Origin: Thiotrichales bacterium
Lineage (GTDB): Bacteria; Pseudomonadota; Gammaproteobacteria; Thiomicrospirales; Thiomicrospiraceae
DNA: 34,735 nucleotides
Reading direction: 5' to 3'
Assembly (NCBI GenBank): GCA_022759035.1
Contig: JAEMQD010000082.1
Span: forward strand, 1 to 34,735
The notes beneath the pieces are model-generated. The model saw only the letters and a list, made by a program, of their open reading frames with translations, was not told the DNA's origin and did no database searches. Positions within the stretch are counted from its first letter, which is position 1. Each line of letters opens with the position of its first letter. Shown here piece after piece: positions 25,604 through 34,669 of this stretch. The position numbers and the translations under genes are program-made.

Positions 25604-26508
25604 CCCAGGTTAATCATAAAGTTGCCATTATTACCCCAACTTATAATAGGGCACATACCATTGCACGTGCGATTTTATCGGTGCAAGCACAGACTTTTCC
25701 AAACTGGGAAATGATTATTCGTGATGATGGTAGTACGGATAATACCGCTGAAATTGTCGCGCCATATTTAAGTGATCCGCGTATTCGTTATTTGCCGCGA
25801 AAAGAGAATAAGGGTGTAAACACCACGCGCAATGAGGCATTAGACGCTATTTCGGAAGCAGTCACCGTGGTTACGTTTTTAGATAGTGATGATACCTTAG
25901 TGGTTGATGCCTTAGAAAAAGCATTGGCCGTTATGGCGCAAGAACCAGATTATGCCTGGTTTAACTTTCCAGCGCGCGATGAAGCTGGCAATACGCGTAC
26001 ACACTTAACTTCGCCTGACTTAATTGGTACACCAGACGTGTTTATTAAAGGCACGGAAATTGGGGGCGAATTTGTGCAGTTCTTGCGTCGTGACGCTGCA
26101 CAACAGTTGCGTTTTGTTGATGGCTTAAATGGTTATGAAGGCATTGCTTGGATTCGCTTGGCATCGCAGTTTGTTTGTCGTTTTCGTTCAGAGCCGTTGC
26201 GCGTTTATTGGCAGGACACTGAGTCGCTTATTCGTGTTGGGACAAAATCGCGTCGTTATTACGATAATCAAGCGCGTGGTTTGCAATTGTGGATGGATTT
26301 GTTTGGTGCGCGATTGACGGTGTTAAATCCGCATGGCGCGGCACTAAATTGGTATGTATTGGGGCACGCGCAAGCGATGTTAGGTTTGTGCGCCGAGTCG
26401 CGTCGCGCAACGTGGCGTGCGCTGAGACTGAATCCGCGAGACTTACGTTTGTTGCGTAATCTGGTTTCGCTTATGAAATGTTGGCTTGGTATTGGGTTGG
26501 CAAAATGA
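25600..26508 (+). CDS. Glycosyltransferase family 2
   Basis: A 302-aa GT-A fold enzyme, probably cytoplasmic or peripheral. It begins VAIITPTYNRAHTIARAILSVQAQTFPNWEM, followed by the nucleotide-binding DDGSTDNT (about residue 41) and the metal-binding LDSDDT (about 93). The remainder is a substrate-specific domain with little to identify the sugar. AAGGA lies 6 nt before the ATG. It overlaps the flippase stop and the next GT start by 4 nt each (ATGA). Confidence 0.92.
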   Translation: MTQVNHKVAIITPTYNRAHTIARAILSVQAQTFPNWEMIIRDDGSTDNTAEIVAPYLSDPRIRYLPRKENKGVNTTRNEALDAISEAVTVVTFLDSDDTLVVDALEKALAVMAQEPDYAWFNFPARDEAGNTRTHLTSPDLIGTPDVFIKGTEIGGEFVQFLRRDAAQQLRFVDGLNGYEGIAWIRLASQFVCRFRSEPLRVYWQDTESLIRVGTKSRRYYDNQARGLQLWMDLFGARLTVLNPHGAALNWYVLGHAQAMLGLCAESRRATWRALRLNPRDLRLLRNLVSLMKCWLGIGLAK

Positions 26509-27683
26509 GCGAGCGCCCGGTTGTATTGTTAATTAATTCGCTTGGTAATGGTGGTGCGGAGCGCGTGGTCAGTATTTTGCTTGACCAGCTTAAGCGTCAA
26601 CACAAGCCCGTCCAGCTTGTTTGCTTGGAGCGCAATGATTTTTATACCCTGCCAGAAAATTTGTCGGTAACTTACTTGTCGCATTTTACTGGCCAAGAAG
26701 CGGGTTGGAAAAAGTTGGCTTATTTACCCGTTTTTGCTTGGAAGTTAAGACAGTTGGTTAAATCGCAAAAAATTGCTGTGGTACAGAGCCATGTGTATCG
26801 GGCGAGTTATGTGAATGGTTTGGCTAAGCTTTTTGGTGCGGGGCATCGCGCGCAGATGGTGAATGTCGGTCAAGTAAGTTTGTATCAGCAAGAAGGTTGG
26901 TTAGGAAAGATTAATTTGTTGCTGATTCGTTGGTTATACCCTGTGGCGGATTTGCTCATTCTTAAATCGCATGGCATGAAGGCAGATTTAGCTAAGTTAA
27001 TGCCGAATTTACGTGTGCCACAGGTGGTTATTCATAATCCCTATGATGTTGCTAAAATTCACCAATTAGCACAGGAAGAGCCTGTGGGTTGGAAAAAACA
27101 GGCAAGTAAATTTACTTTGGTATCGGTTGGTCGGCTCATTCCGCTAAAGCAATTAGATAACGTGATCGCCGCTTTGGCAAAGTTGCCAGAACAAGTGGAG
27201 TTGGTATTGGTTGGTGACGGACCACAGAAAGCCTTGTTAAAAGGGGTCGCGACAGCACAGGGTGTTGAAGAAAGAGTAATTTTTGTAGGTCGACAAGAGA
27301 ATCCTTTTAGCTATGTGGCGCGAGCGGATGCGTTTGTTATGATGTCGCGTTCGGAAGGATTCCCGAATGTATTGGCTGAGGCTTTGTTGTGCGGTGTGCC
27401 ATGTATTGCAGCAGATTGCACCAGTGGGCCGCGAGAAATTTTGGCGCCAGAGTCTGATCAAGATAAGCAGTTGCAAGTGGGTGATGGTGTTGAGTGGGCG
27501 CACTATGGTGCATTGGTTGCGGTTAATGATGTCTCGGCCTTAATTACTGCCGTTACTCAGTTGATGCAAGCGGAGCAGCAGCGTAATGCTTACGCTTTAT
27601 TGGGGCGGACACGAGGTCAAGATTTTAATAGTGAAGCGATTGTTGCTGCCTACGCAAAGGTAATTTGGGGTGATGAAACGTGA
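26505..27683 (+). CDS. Glycosyltransferase family 4 (first)
   Basis: A 392-aa GT-B enzyme. The N-terminal half carries NSLGNGGAERVVSILLDQL (the glycine-rich loop near residue 10); the C-terminal half has LVSVGRLIPLKQLD (about 204) and the donor-binding SRSEGFPNVLAEALLCGVPCIA (about 285, the EX7E motif). I chose the ATG at 26505, which overlaps the preceding stop (ATGA), not the earlier in-frame start at 26478. It ends in a GTGA overlap with the next GT. The sugar donor is unknown; RPV/INSLGNGGAE-type enzymes are often hexosyl or N-acetylhexosaminyl transferases. Confidence 0.92.
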   Translation: MSERPVVLLINSLGNGGAERVVSILLDQLKRQHKPVQLVCLERNDFYTLPENLSVTYLSHFTGQEAGWKKLAYLPVFAWKLRQLVKSQKIAVVQSHVYRASYVNGLAKLFGAGHRAQMVNVGQVSLYQQEGWLGKINLLLIRWLYPVADLLILKSHGMKADLAKLMPNLRVPQVVIHNPYDVAKIHQLAQEEPVGWKKQASKFTLVSVGRLIPLKQLDNVIAALAKLPEQVELVLVGDGPQKALLKGVATAQGVEERVIFVGRQENPFSYVARADAFVMMSRSEGFPNVLAEALLCGVPCIAADCTSGPREILAPESDQDKQLQVGDGVEWAHYGALVAVNDVSALITAVTQLMQAEQQRNAYALLGRTRGQDFNSEAIVAAYAKVIWGDET

Positions 27684-28861
27684 CCGTTCTGTTGGTTTGT
27701 AATACGGCGTGGGGGATTGCTAATTTTCGTGGCAACCTAATTAAGCATTGGGTGGCGCAGGGTAAGCGAGTTGTAGCGATTGCGCCAGCCGATCCTATTG
27801 CTGAAGCGAAGCTGGCAGAGCAAGGAGCGGTTTTTGAGGCGCTGGCTTTAGACAATCGAGGCGCTAACCCATTACAAGAATTAAAAGTGGTTTGGCAGTT
27901 AATGCGCTTATATCGTCATTATCGTCCTGCGCTTGTGGTGCATTACACCATTAAGCCAGTCATTTATGGCAGTTGGGCTGCTTTGCTGGCTGGTGTGCCG
28001 AGTTTGTCTGTGGTAACAGGTCAGGGTTTTGCTTTTCTTAATAATGGGTTGAAAGCTTGGTTAGCGCGAAATTTGTATCGGTTGTCGTTGCGTTTCGCTA
28101 AGGGCGTGTGGTTTTTAAATCAGGATGACTATCGTTTGTTTACTGAAAATGGATTGTCGCCGCGAGATAAAAGCGCGATTTTGCCAGGAGAAGGGGTAGA
28201 TATCGATTATTTCGCGCCGCAAAGTGTTCCGCACCAGGATGGTGCGTTGCGTTTGCTGCTCGTAGCGCGATTGTTATATGACAAGGGGATTGCTGAGTAT
28301 GCACAAGCAGGGTGTTTGCTACAGCATCAACATCAGGATGCCTTAGATCATCATGCGATTAATCCGCGTAATAGCAAAGAGCAAGACAAGGTTGTGCATT
28401 TGCCGCCCGTAATTTTGCAGTTACTTGGTCCGTTTTACCCGCAAAATCCACAAGCTATTCCGCCTGAAGTGGTTGCGCATTGGCAGTCCGAGGGCTGGAT
28501 TCATTATTTGGGTGAGACAAGCGATGTGCGCAGTTATATTGCTGCTTGTGATGCGTTGGTATTGCCTTCCTATGCCGAAGGCTTGCCGCGCACGGTGCTT
28601 GAAGCGATGAGTATGGGCAAGCCCGTCATTGCAACCGATGTGGTTGGGTGTCGTGATTTGGTGGTGCCTAATCAGACAGGGCTGTTGTGTTCGGCACGCG
28701 ATGCCGATGCCTTGGCCGAGGCAATACGTCGGTTCGCAGCGTTGTCGTCCGAGGCACGTATGCAGATGGGACAAGCTGGTCGAGCGCGCGTTGTGGCACA
28801 ATTTGCTGATGATCGGGTCGTGGCGCAATACGATGCGTTTTTGGCTAAACTTTCAGTTTAA
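27680..28861 (+). CDS. Glycosyltransferase family 4 (second), with an internal insertion
   Basis: A 393-aa GT-B enzyme. The N-terminal half has ALVVHYTIKPVIYGSWAALLAGVP, as in GalNAc/hexosamine transferases of lipopolysaccharide and glycan loci. The C-terminal half has LLVARLLYDKGIAEY (about 192), YLGETSDVRSYIAACD and the donor-site PSYAEGLPRTVLEAMSMGKPVIATDV. Between LLYDKG and the LLGPFYPQNP strand there is a His/Gln/Asn-rich stretch (about residues 216-242) that seems to lengthen a usually short helix-loop. The GTG start overlaps the preceding stop (GTGA). dusB follows after 5 nt. Confidence 0.9.
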   Translation: MTVLLVCNTAWGIANFRGNLIKHWVAQGKRVVAIAPADPIAEAKLAEQGAVFEALALDNRGANPLQELKVVWQLMRLYRHYRPALVVHYTIKPVIYGSWAALLAGVPSLSVVTGQGFAFLNNGLKAWLARNLYRLSLRFAKGVWFLNQDDYRLFTENGLSPRDKSAILPGEGVDIDYFAPQSVPHQDGALRLLLVARLLYDKGIAEYAQAGCLLQHQHQDALDHHAINPRNSKEQDKVVHLPPVILQLLGPFYPQNPQAIPPEVVAHWQSEGWIHYLGETSDVRSYIAACDALVLPSYAEGLPRTVLEAMSMGKPVIATDVVGCRDLVVPNQTGLLCSARDADALAEAIRRFAALSSEARMQMGQAGRARVVAQFADDRVVAQYDAFLAKLSV

Positions 28862-28866
28862 CAGTT

Positions 28867-29847
28867 ATGTGCGCGCTATTGCGTCCGTTACAAATTGGCC
28901 CTTATGTCTTAGATAATAATATCGCGTTGGCTCCGATGGCTGGCGTATCCGATTTCCCTTGGCGCGATGTCTGTCGTACTTGGGGTGCGGGTTATGCGGT
29001 CGGTGAGATGTTGCATAGTCGTGGCGATTTAATGGGTACGGACAAAAGCACGTTTCGGACAGTACAGATGTATGAAAAAGCGCCGATTGCGATTCAGTTG
29101 CTTGGCAATAATCCTCAAGATATGGCACGCGCCGCACAAGCACAGGTGGCTGCGGGGGCGCATATTATTGACATTAATATGGGCTGTCCAGCGAAGAAGG
29201 TTTGTGCCGTTGCTGCAGGGTCGGCTTTGTTAGATAACGAGCCGTTGGTTGCGGCGATTTGTCAGGCGGTTGTGCAAGCTGTTCCCGAAGCCGTTGTTAC
29301 CTTAAAAATGCGTACAGGTGCTTTGCGCGACCACAAAAATGCAGTGGCGATTGCACGGATTGCCGCGAACTCAGGGGTGCAGTTGCTGAGTGTCCATGGT
29401 CGTACCCGTGAGGATAAATTTTTGGGTGAAGCAGAGTATGACACGATTGCGGAGGTGGTGCATGCCGTATCTATTCCCGTATTGGCAAATGGCGACATTA
29501 CTTGCCCAGAAAAAGCACAACAGGTGCTAAAACATACGCAAGCAGCGGGTATTATGATTGGACGTGGTGCGAATGGTCGTCCTTGGTTGTTTAGTCAAAT
29601 CGCGCATTATTTAGCGACGAATCAGCAGTTACCAGAACCAGATTTAAAAACAATCCACCAAGTTATCCACAAACATGTGCAAGCGATGCACCAGTTTTAT
29701 GGTGATTTTATTGGTGTACGCATGGCGCGAAAACATTTGGTTTGGTATGCGCCATATCTTCGTATGTCGCTGGTTCAGCGTCAGCAATTAATGGCAGCAG
29801 AAACGCCAGAGCATCAATTGTCTGTTTTAGCACAGTTGTCCGTTTAG
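28867..29847 (+). CDS. dusB: tRNA-dihydrouridine synthase B
   Basis: A 326-aa FMN enzyme that reduces a uridine of tRNA (U17 in E. coli DusB) to dihydrouridine using NADPH. The TIM-barrel shows IALAPMAGVSDFPWRDVC at the start (FMN phosphate/start-strand motif) and the catalytic Cys107 in DINMGCPAKKV. MKMRTG-type and LSVHGRTRE segments follow, and GIMIGRGANGRPWLF (the second phosphate-binding loop) closes the barrel; the C-terminal helical domain ends the protein. It lies 5 nt after the GT4 gene with no Shine-Dalgarno sequence, so may be translated by re-initiation. In many gammaproteobacteria dusB precedes fis; no fis is present here. Confidence 0.93.
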   Translation: MCALLRPLQIGPYVLDNNIALAPMAGVSDFPWRDVCRTWGAGYAVGEMLHSRGDLMGTDKSTFRTVQMYEKAPIAIQLLGNNPQDMARAAQAQVAAGAHIIDINMGCPAKKVCAVAAGSALLDNEPLVAAICQAVVQAVPEAVVTLKMRTGALRDHKNAVAIARIAANSGVQLLSVHGRTREDKFLGEAEYDTIAEVVHAVSIPVLANGDITCPEKAQQVLKHTQAAGIMIGRGANGRPWLFSQIAHYLATNQQLPEPDLKTIHQVIHKHVQAMHQFYGDFIGVRMARKHLVWYAPYLRMSLVQRQQLMAAETPEHQLSVLAQLSV

Positions 29848-29855
29848 TGGGAGCA

Positions 29856-29884
29856 AAAAAGATTCATGTTACTTGAATCTTTTT
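29856..29884. terminator. Rho-independent terminator after dusB
   Basis: An 11-bp stem AAAAAGATTCA/TGAATCTTTTT (29856-29866 with 29874-29884) with a 7-nt loop and a T5 tail, 8 nt after the dusB stop. It is symmetrical, so it can work in both directions. Confidence 0.85.
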
Positions 29885-29937
29885 GGGCACTTTATGTAGA
29901 CTAGGACTTCATAGGTAAAACAAGGTACTCGACATTT

Positions 29938-30651
29938 ATGCTAGGCTTTAAGTGGATGAAGCCGACAACCGCTGTTGAAGATAATCACCTGTTAGAGTTG
30001 TTGTTATCGACGCTAGGTGTTTTTGTTGCCATGGTAACCTTAATTGGGGTGATGTCGTGGCTAGATAAAACGGCAGCGTTGCCTTGGTTGGTCGTGGCGT
30101 CGATGGGCGCAAGCGCCTTGATTTTGTTTGCGACACCGCATGCGCCCATGGCGCAGCCATGGGCGTTAATTATGGGCCAAATGCTGTCTGCTGCGAGTGG
30201 CTTAGTGGCTTGGCATCTCTTCACTAATGTCTGGGTAGCCATGCCAGTTGCGGTGGCGAGTGCGACATTTTTAATGTTGCTATTGCAGTGCCGTCATGCC
30301 CCTGGCGGCGCTACGGCGCTGTTTATTGCGATGGGTGGCCCCGCGATTAGCGCGCTCGATTGGCGTTTGTTGTGGGTAAATATGTTACCAAGTTTGTTGA
30401 CATTGCTGGTTGTGGCTACGATTTTTAACGCACCTTTTAAATGGCGACGCTATCCCGCAATATTTGCTACTCGAAACGCTGCGCCATCAGTCGAGCCAGT
30501 TGCTGCCAATACGCAAGACATTGACCATTATGATCTCGTTTATGCAAGCGAGCATTTGAAAGCTTACTTTGAAATTTCAGAGACAGAGTTTATGGAAATT
30601 TACCAAGCAGCAAAGGCGCATCATCAAAGTAAAAAGGCGCTTAACCCATAA
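29938..30651 (+). CDS. HPP family membrane protein
   Basis: A 237-aa protein with four to five TM helices (within about 20-170) and a soluble C-terminal tail of about 65 residues. The HPP-family motif SMGASALILFATPHAPMAQPWALIMGQ is present. Some HPP proteins transport nitrite or are fused to CBS domains; the function here is unknown. The C-terminal tail (DLVYASEHLKAYFEISETEFMEIYQAAKAHH) shows no known domain. The next gene starts 84 nt later. A hairpin overlaps the stop codon. Confidence 0.85.
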   Translation: MLGFKWMKPTTAVEDNHLLELLLSTLGVFVAMVTLIGVMSWLDKTAALPWLVVASMGASALILFATPHAPMAQPWALIMGQMLSAASGLVAWHLFTNVWVAMPVAVASATFLMLLLQCRHAPGGATALFIAMGGPAISALDWRLLWVNMLPSLLTLLVVATIFNAPFKWRRYPAIFATRNAAPSVEPVAANTQDIDHYDLVYASEHLKAYFEISETEFMEIYQAAKAHHQSKKALNP

Positions 30652-30665
30652 CAGAGCGCCTTTTT
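30631..30665. terminator. Rho-independent terminator overlapping the HPP stop codon
   Basis: An 11-bp stem AAAAAGGCGCT/AGCGCCTTTTT (30631-30641 with 30655-30665) with a 13-nt loop that contains the TAA stop (30649-30651), followed by T-rich sequence. Symmetrical ends allow action on both strands. Confidence 0.85.
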
Positions 30666-30688
30666 CTGCCGTTTATAAAACTGTTTTA

Positions 30689-30697
30689 TGGTAAAAT
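30689..30697 (+). promoter_or_regulatory. Extended -10 promoter candidate for the giant oxidoreductase
   Basis: TGG-TAAAAT is a good extended -10 element 38 nt before the ATG and lies just after the terminator of the preceding gene, as expected for a separate promoter. Confidence 0.4.
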
Positions 30698-30735
30698 GTT
30701 AACCCTTTCTTCGTTACTAACGAGGCTACTACCCC

Positions 30736-33700
30736 ATGCAATCCCCAGATCGCGTTAGAGAAATCCCCTACAATTACACGTCGTTTTCCGACCGTGAGAT
30801 TATCATTCGCCTATTAGGTGAGTCGGGTTGGCAGTTGGTAAACGCGCTGCGTGAAGGGCGGACGACAGGGCGCTCGGCGCGGATGTTGTTTGAGGTGCTG
30901 GGTGATATTTGGGTGGTTAACCGCAACCCTTATTTGCAAGACGATCTGCTTGAAAATCAGAAGCGTCGTCAGAAATTGATTGATGCGATGCGCCATCGCT
31001 TAAAGCAAGTGGAAACGCGCTTAAACGGCAATGAACGCGCGCGCGATCTAATGAATATGGTTGCTGATGCGGTTACTGCATTTGATCAAGCCTTGGATGC
31101 GCAGCAACAGTTGCGTCAACAGGTGTTAAAGCGCTTAAGCAAAGTAACGCATCCAGATAATATCGACTTTTCTGGTATTGCGCGCGTCAGCCATGCAACC
31201 GATGCGACAGATTGGCGCGTAGAGTTGCCGCTTGCGGTGATTTCACCAGATAGCGAAGCAGAAGTGTTAGACATTGTAAAAGGCTGTATTGCGCTTGAGT
31301 TGCCGATGATTCCTCGAGGTGGTGGCACAGGCTATACGGGCGGTGCGATTCCGCTCGATAGTCGCGCGGTGGTAATTAATACTGAAAAGCTCGAGTTTTT
31401 GTCGTCTGTTGAGTATCTGGCTTTGCCTGGTGTTGCGGGTGAAAAGGTAGCAACTGTGCGCGCTGGTGCAGGCGTGGTAACGCGCCGCGTTGCTGATTTG
31501 GCAGAACGACATGGTTTGATTTTTGCGGTCGACCCCACTTCTATTGATGCCTCCACGATTGGTGGCAATATCTCGATGAATGCGGGCGGTAAAAAAGCGG
31601 TACGCTGGGGCACGACCTTAGATAATCTTGTCTCATGGAAAATGGTCACGCCGCGCGGTACTTGGTTAGAAATTACTCGTCATCACCACAATTTAGGCAA
31701 AATCCACGAGCAAGAAATGGTGGTGTTTATTGCGCAAGAAATTTCGGCTGATGGCGTAACGCCGCTAGGTGATCCACGTAAAATCGAGATGCCTGGCGCG
31801 ATGTTACGTAAAGACGGGCTAGGTAAAGATGTGACCGATAAGTTCTTGTCTGGTCTGCCAGGGATTCAGAAAGAAGGGTGTGATGGTTTAATCACCTCCG
31901 CGCGCTTTGTGCTTTACCCAGATAGCAAATATACACGCACCTTGTGTATCGAATTCTTTGGTGCCGATTTAAGTCTTGCTGTGCCGGCTATTGATGAAAT
32001 TACGCAATTTATGGACGAGACAGCCAAAACGGGTGTGTTGCTTACCGGGTTGGAGCATTTAGATGAGCGCTACATCAAAGCGGTGAAATACGCCACTAAG
32101 GCGAACCGTCGTCAGCGCCCTAAAATGATTTTGTTGGCTGACATTGTCAGTAACGATGAAGCTGCATTGGTGGCGGTGTGTAATCGGGTGATCGCTATGG
32201 CAGCAGCACGTGGCGCAGAAACCTTTATGGCAACTTCACCAGAAGCACGCAAACGCTTCTGGTTGGATCGCTCGCGCACAGCCGCAATTTCGGCGCACAC
32301 CAATGCCTTTAAAATTAATGAAGATGTCGTTATCCCGATTCCACGCTTAAATGACTATAACCGTGGTATTGAGCGTCTGAATATTGAGCAGTCGATTAAA
32401 AATAAAATTCAGACATTGGACCTATGTGCCGAGTTCTTGACCGAGCGAGCAGACAAGTTGGTCGCTTCCGAAGAAATTAGTGATCAAGATGATGCACAAG
32501 CCTTTTGGTTAGGGGAGCAGGGTAAAAAAGCGCAGGCCTTAGCGCATATTGCACAAGTGCGCGCGCGCTGGCAAGGGCTGCTGGACAATATGGACGAGCC
32601 GATTAACCAGCATACAGAACTGTTGCTGGCTGAAGATATGCCGCTTGCCGCACGCGAAGAGCCTTTGTTTGAGGCCCTGTTACGTCGAGAGTTGGTGGTT
32701 TCGTATCGTCGTGAAATGGCCGATAAGATGAAAAAACTCTTTGCTGGTCACGAATATGATGCCGTGTGGCAGAAGCTACAGGTCATTCATGCGCGTCAAC
32801 GTAATTTGCGTTTATTTGTAGCGACGCATATGCATGCGGGCGATGGCAATGTGCATACGAATATTCCAGTTCATTCCAGTGACTATGGCATGATTCAAGA
32901 GGCCGATCGTTTGGTAGATCGTATCATGGAATTGGCGAAATCTTTAGATGGCGTGATTTCTGGTGAGCATGGTATTGGTCTAACCAAAATGCAATATCTT
33001 GAGTTAGACAAGGTCGAAGCCTTTGCAGCCTATAAGAAAAAGGTTGATCCACAAGGTTGGTTTAATCGCGGTAAATTAATGGCAGGCTCTGGGTTGCACA
33101 ATGCCTATACGCCATCGCTTGATTTAGTGAAACAAGAAGCGTTAATTCTCGAAGCTTCAGAGCTTGATGCGCTTAATGACGATATTAAAGATTGTCTGCG
33201 TTGTGGTAAGTGTAAACCAGTGTGTCAAACCCATATTCCGCGCGCTAATATTTTGTACTCGCCAAGAAATAAAATTTTGGCGACGGGCATGATGATTGAA
33301 GCCTTTTTATACGAAGAGCAAACACGACGCGGTGTGTCGGTGCATCATTTTGATGCAATGAATGATGTGTCTGATCATTGTACCGTTTGCCATCATTGCG
33401 CTAAGCCTTGTCCTGTCAACATCGACTTTGGCGATGTAACGATGCGTATGCGTAAAATTTTGACTGAGAAAGGACAAAAGCGTACAGCATGGGCAGCAAA
33501 AGCGGCTTTTTTATATTTAAACAGTAAAAATCCATTTCCGGTACGTTTAATGCGCAAAACCTTAATTGGTTGGGCGTCAACGGCACAAAAACTGGGACAT
33601 TACACCTTTAAAACATTAGGATTGCTCGGTAAAGCGAGCGATATTCCGCGCTCGACCAATAAACCGCAACCTGTTGTGCAACAAGTTGTGCATTTTGTGC

Positions 33701-34608
33701 GTAAACCTTTAGATACGGGTGGTAATCTACCGCCAATGCGGGCGTTGCTAGATTTAGAAGATCCTAGCTATATTCCAATTATTCGTGCCAATAATCGTGT
33801 GACAGAAGAGTCTGAGGCGGTATTCTACTTCCCAGGATGTGGCTCTGAACGCTTGTTTAATAAAATCAGTATGGCGACCTTGGCGATGGTATCAGAAGCG
33901 GGTGCGCAAACGATTCTACCCCCTGGCTACTTATGTTGTGGTTATCCGCAAACAGCGGCAGGCAATGCGGCTAAAGGAACGCAAATTACAACCGAGAATC
34001 GGGCTTTATTCCATCGTGTTGCCAACACACTAAATTATTTAGATATTAAAACCGTGTTGGTTTCTTGTGGTACCTGTTTAGATCAATTGATGAAATACGA
34101 GTTTGAACAAATTTTCCCTGGATGTCGCATTATGGATATCCATGAATATTTGATGGAAAAAGGCTTAAAGCTTAATCAAGCGACAGGGGTGCAGTATATG
34201 TACCACGATCCCTGCCATTCACCGATGAAAATTCATAACCCACTTAAAGTGGCGTCAACCTTGATGGCAACAGAAGTCATTGATTCTGATCGTTGTTGTG
34301 GTGAAGCGGGGACTATGGCGGTATCGCGACCAGATATTGCAACACAATTACGTTTCCGTAAAGAAGAAGAAATTTTGTTGGGTGTGAAAGACTTAACGGG
34401 GAAAGCGGGTAAGGCAGACAAAGGAAAAGTGAAGATGCTGACCGCTTGTCCCGCTTGCCAACAAGGCTTGAATCGTTATGCCGATAGTACGGGTGTTGAT
34501 ACCGATTATATTGTGGTAGAAATGGCGGCTAATTGGTTAGGTGCCAATTGGCAAGATGACTTTATCAAACGCATTCAAAATGGTGGCGTAGAGAAGGTAT
34601 TGCTCTAA
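30736..34608 (+). CDS. DUF3683-FAD/FMN-binding oxidoreductase with Fe-S and CCG domains
   Basis: A 1290-aa fusion. In order: DUF3683-like N-terminus (about 1-175); an FAD-binding type 4 domain (about 190-340; PMIPRGGGTGYTGGAIPLDSRAVV); an FAD-linked oxidase C-terminal domain with HAGDGNVHTNIPVH (about 700); two 4Fe-4S cysteine clusters (CLRCGKCKPVCQ and CTVCHHCAKPCP, about 815-895); and two cysteine-rich CCG domains (YFPGCGSERLF...CCGYPQ and YHDPCHSP...CCGEAG, about 1030-1240). The first half is GlcD/D-lactate-dehydrogenase-like; the second resembles GlcF/HdrB electron-transfer modules. It likely oxidises a 2-hydroxyacid, passing electrons to the respiratory chain; the substrate is unknown. 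Betaproteobacterial homologues are well conserved. No strong Shine-Dalgarno sequence is visible. Confidence 0.9.
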   Translation: MQSPDRVREIPYNYTSFSDREIIIRLLGESGWQLVNALREGRTTGRSARMLFEVLGDIWVVNRNPYLQDDLLENQKRRQKLIDAMRHRLKQVETRLNGNERARDLMNMVADAVTAFDQALDAQQQLRQQVLKRLSKVTHPDNIDFSGIARVSHATDATDWRVELPLAVISPDSEAEVLDIVKGCIALELPMIPRGGGTGYTGGAIPLDSRAVVINTEKLEFLSSVEYLALPGVAGEKVATVRAGAGVVTRRVADLAERHGLIFAVDPTSIDASTIGGNISMNAGGKKAVRWGTTLDNLVSWKMVTPRGTWLEITRHHHNLGKIHEQEMVVFIAQEISADGVTPLGDPRKIEMPGAMLRKDGLGKDVTDKFLSGLPGIQKEGCDGLITSARFVLYPDSKYTRTLCIEFFGADLSLAVPAIDEITQFMDETAKTGVLLTGLEHLDERYIKAVKYATKANRRQRPKMILLADIVSNDEAALVAVCNRVIAMAAARGAETFMATSPEARKRFWLDRSRTAAISAHTNAFKINEDVVIPIPRLNDYNRGIERLNIEQSIKNKIQTLDLCAEFLTERADKLVASEEISDQDDAQAFWLGEQGKKAQALAHIAQVRARWQGLLDNMDEPINQHTELLLAEDMPLAAREEPLFEALLRRELVVSYRREMADKMKKLFAGHEYDAVWQKLQVIHARQRNLRLFVATHMHAGDGNVHTNIPVHSSDYGMIQEADRLVDRIMELAKSLDGVISGEHGIGLTKMQYLELDKVEAFAAYKKKVDPQGWFNRGKLMAGSGLHNAYTPSLDLVKQEALILEASELDALNDDIKDCLRCGKCKPVCQTHIPRANILYSPRNKILATGMMIEAFLYEEQTRRGVSVHHFDAMNDVSDHCTVCHHCAKPCPVNIDFGDVTMRMRKILTEKGQKRTAWAAKAAFLYLNSKNPFPVRLMRKTLIGWASTAQKLGHYTFKTLGLLGKASDIPRSTNKPQPVVQQVVHFVRKPLDTGGNLPPMRALLDLEDPSYIPIIRANNRVTEESEAVFYFPGCGSERLFNKISMATLAMVSEAGAQTILPPGYLCCGYPQTAAGNAAKGTQITTENRALFHRVANTLNYLDIKTVLVSCGTCLDQLMKYEFEQIFPGCRIMDIHEYLMEKGLKLNQATGVQYMYHDPCHSPMKIHNPLKVASTLMATEVIDSDRCCGEAGTMAVSRPDIATQLRFRKEEEILLGVKDLTGKAGKADKGKVKMLTACPACQQGLNRYADSTGVDTDYIVVEMAANWLGANWQDDFIKRIQNGGVEKVLL

Positions 34609-34669
34609 TCTGATTAGTTCAGACCTGATCTGACAGTTACCGTTTTTGTAGGGTGTCTGTCAGATTAGA
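34604..34669 (+). other. Possible alternative hairpins after the oxidoreductase gene
   Basis: ATCTGACAG (34628-34636) can pair with CTGTCAGAT (34657-34665), and TCTAATCTG (34604-34612, across the stop) can pair with CAGATTAGA (34661-34669). The two pairings compete for the same downstream arm. No T-tract follows, so the role (terminator, processing site or none) is open. Beyond it, 34670-34735 shows no feature. Confidence 0.4.
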
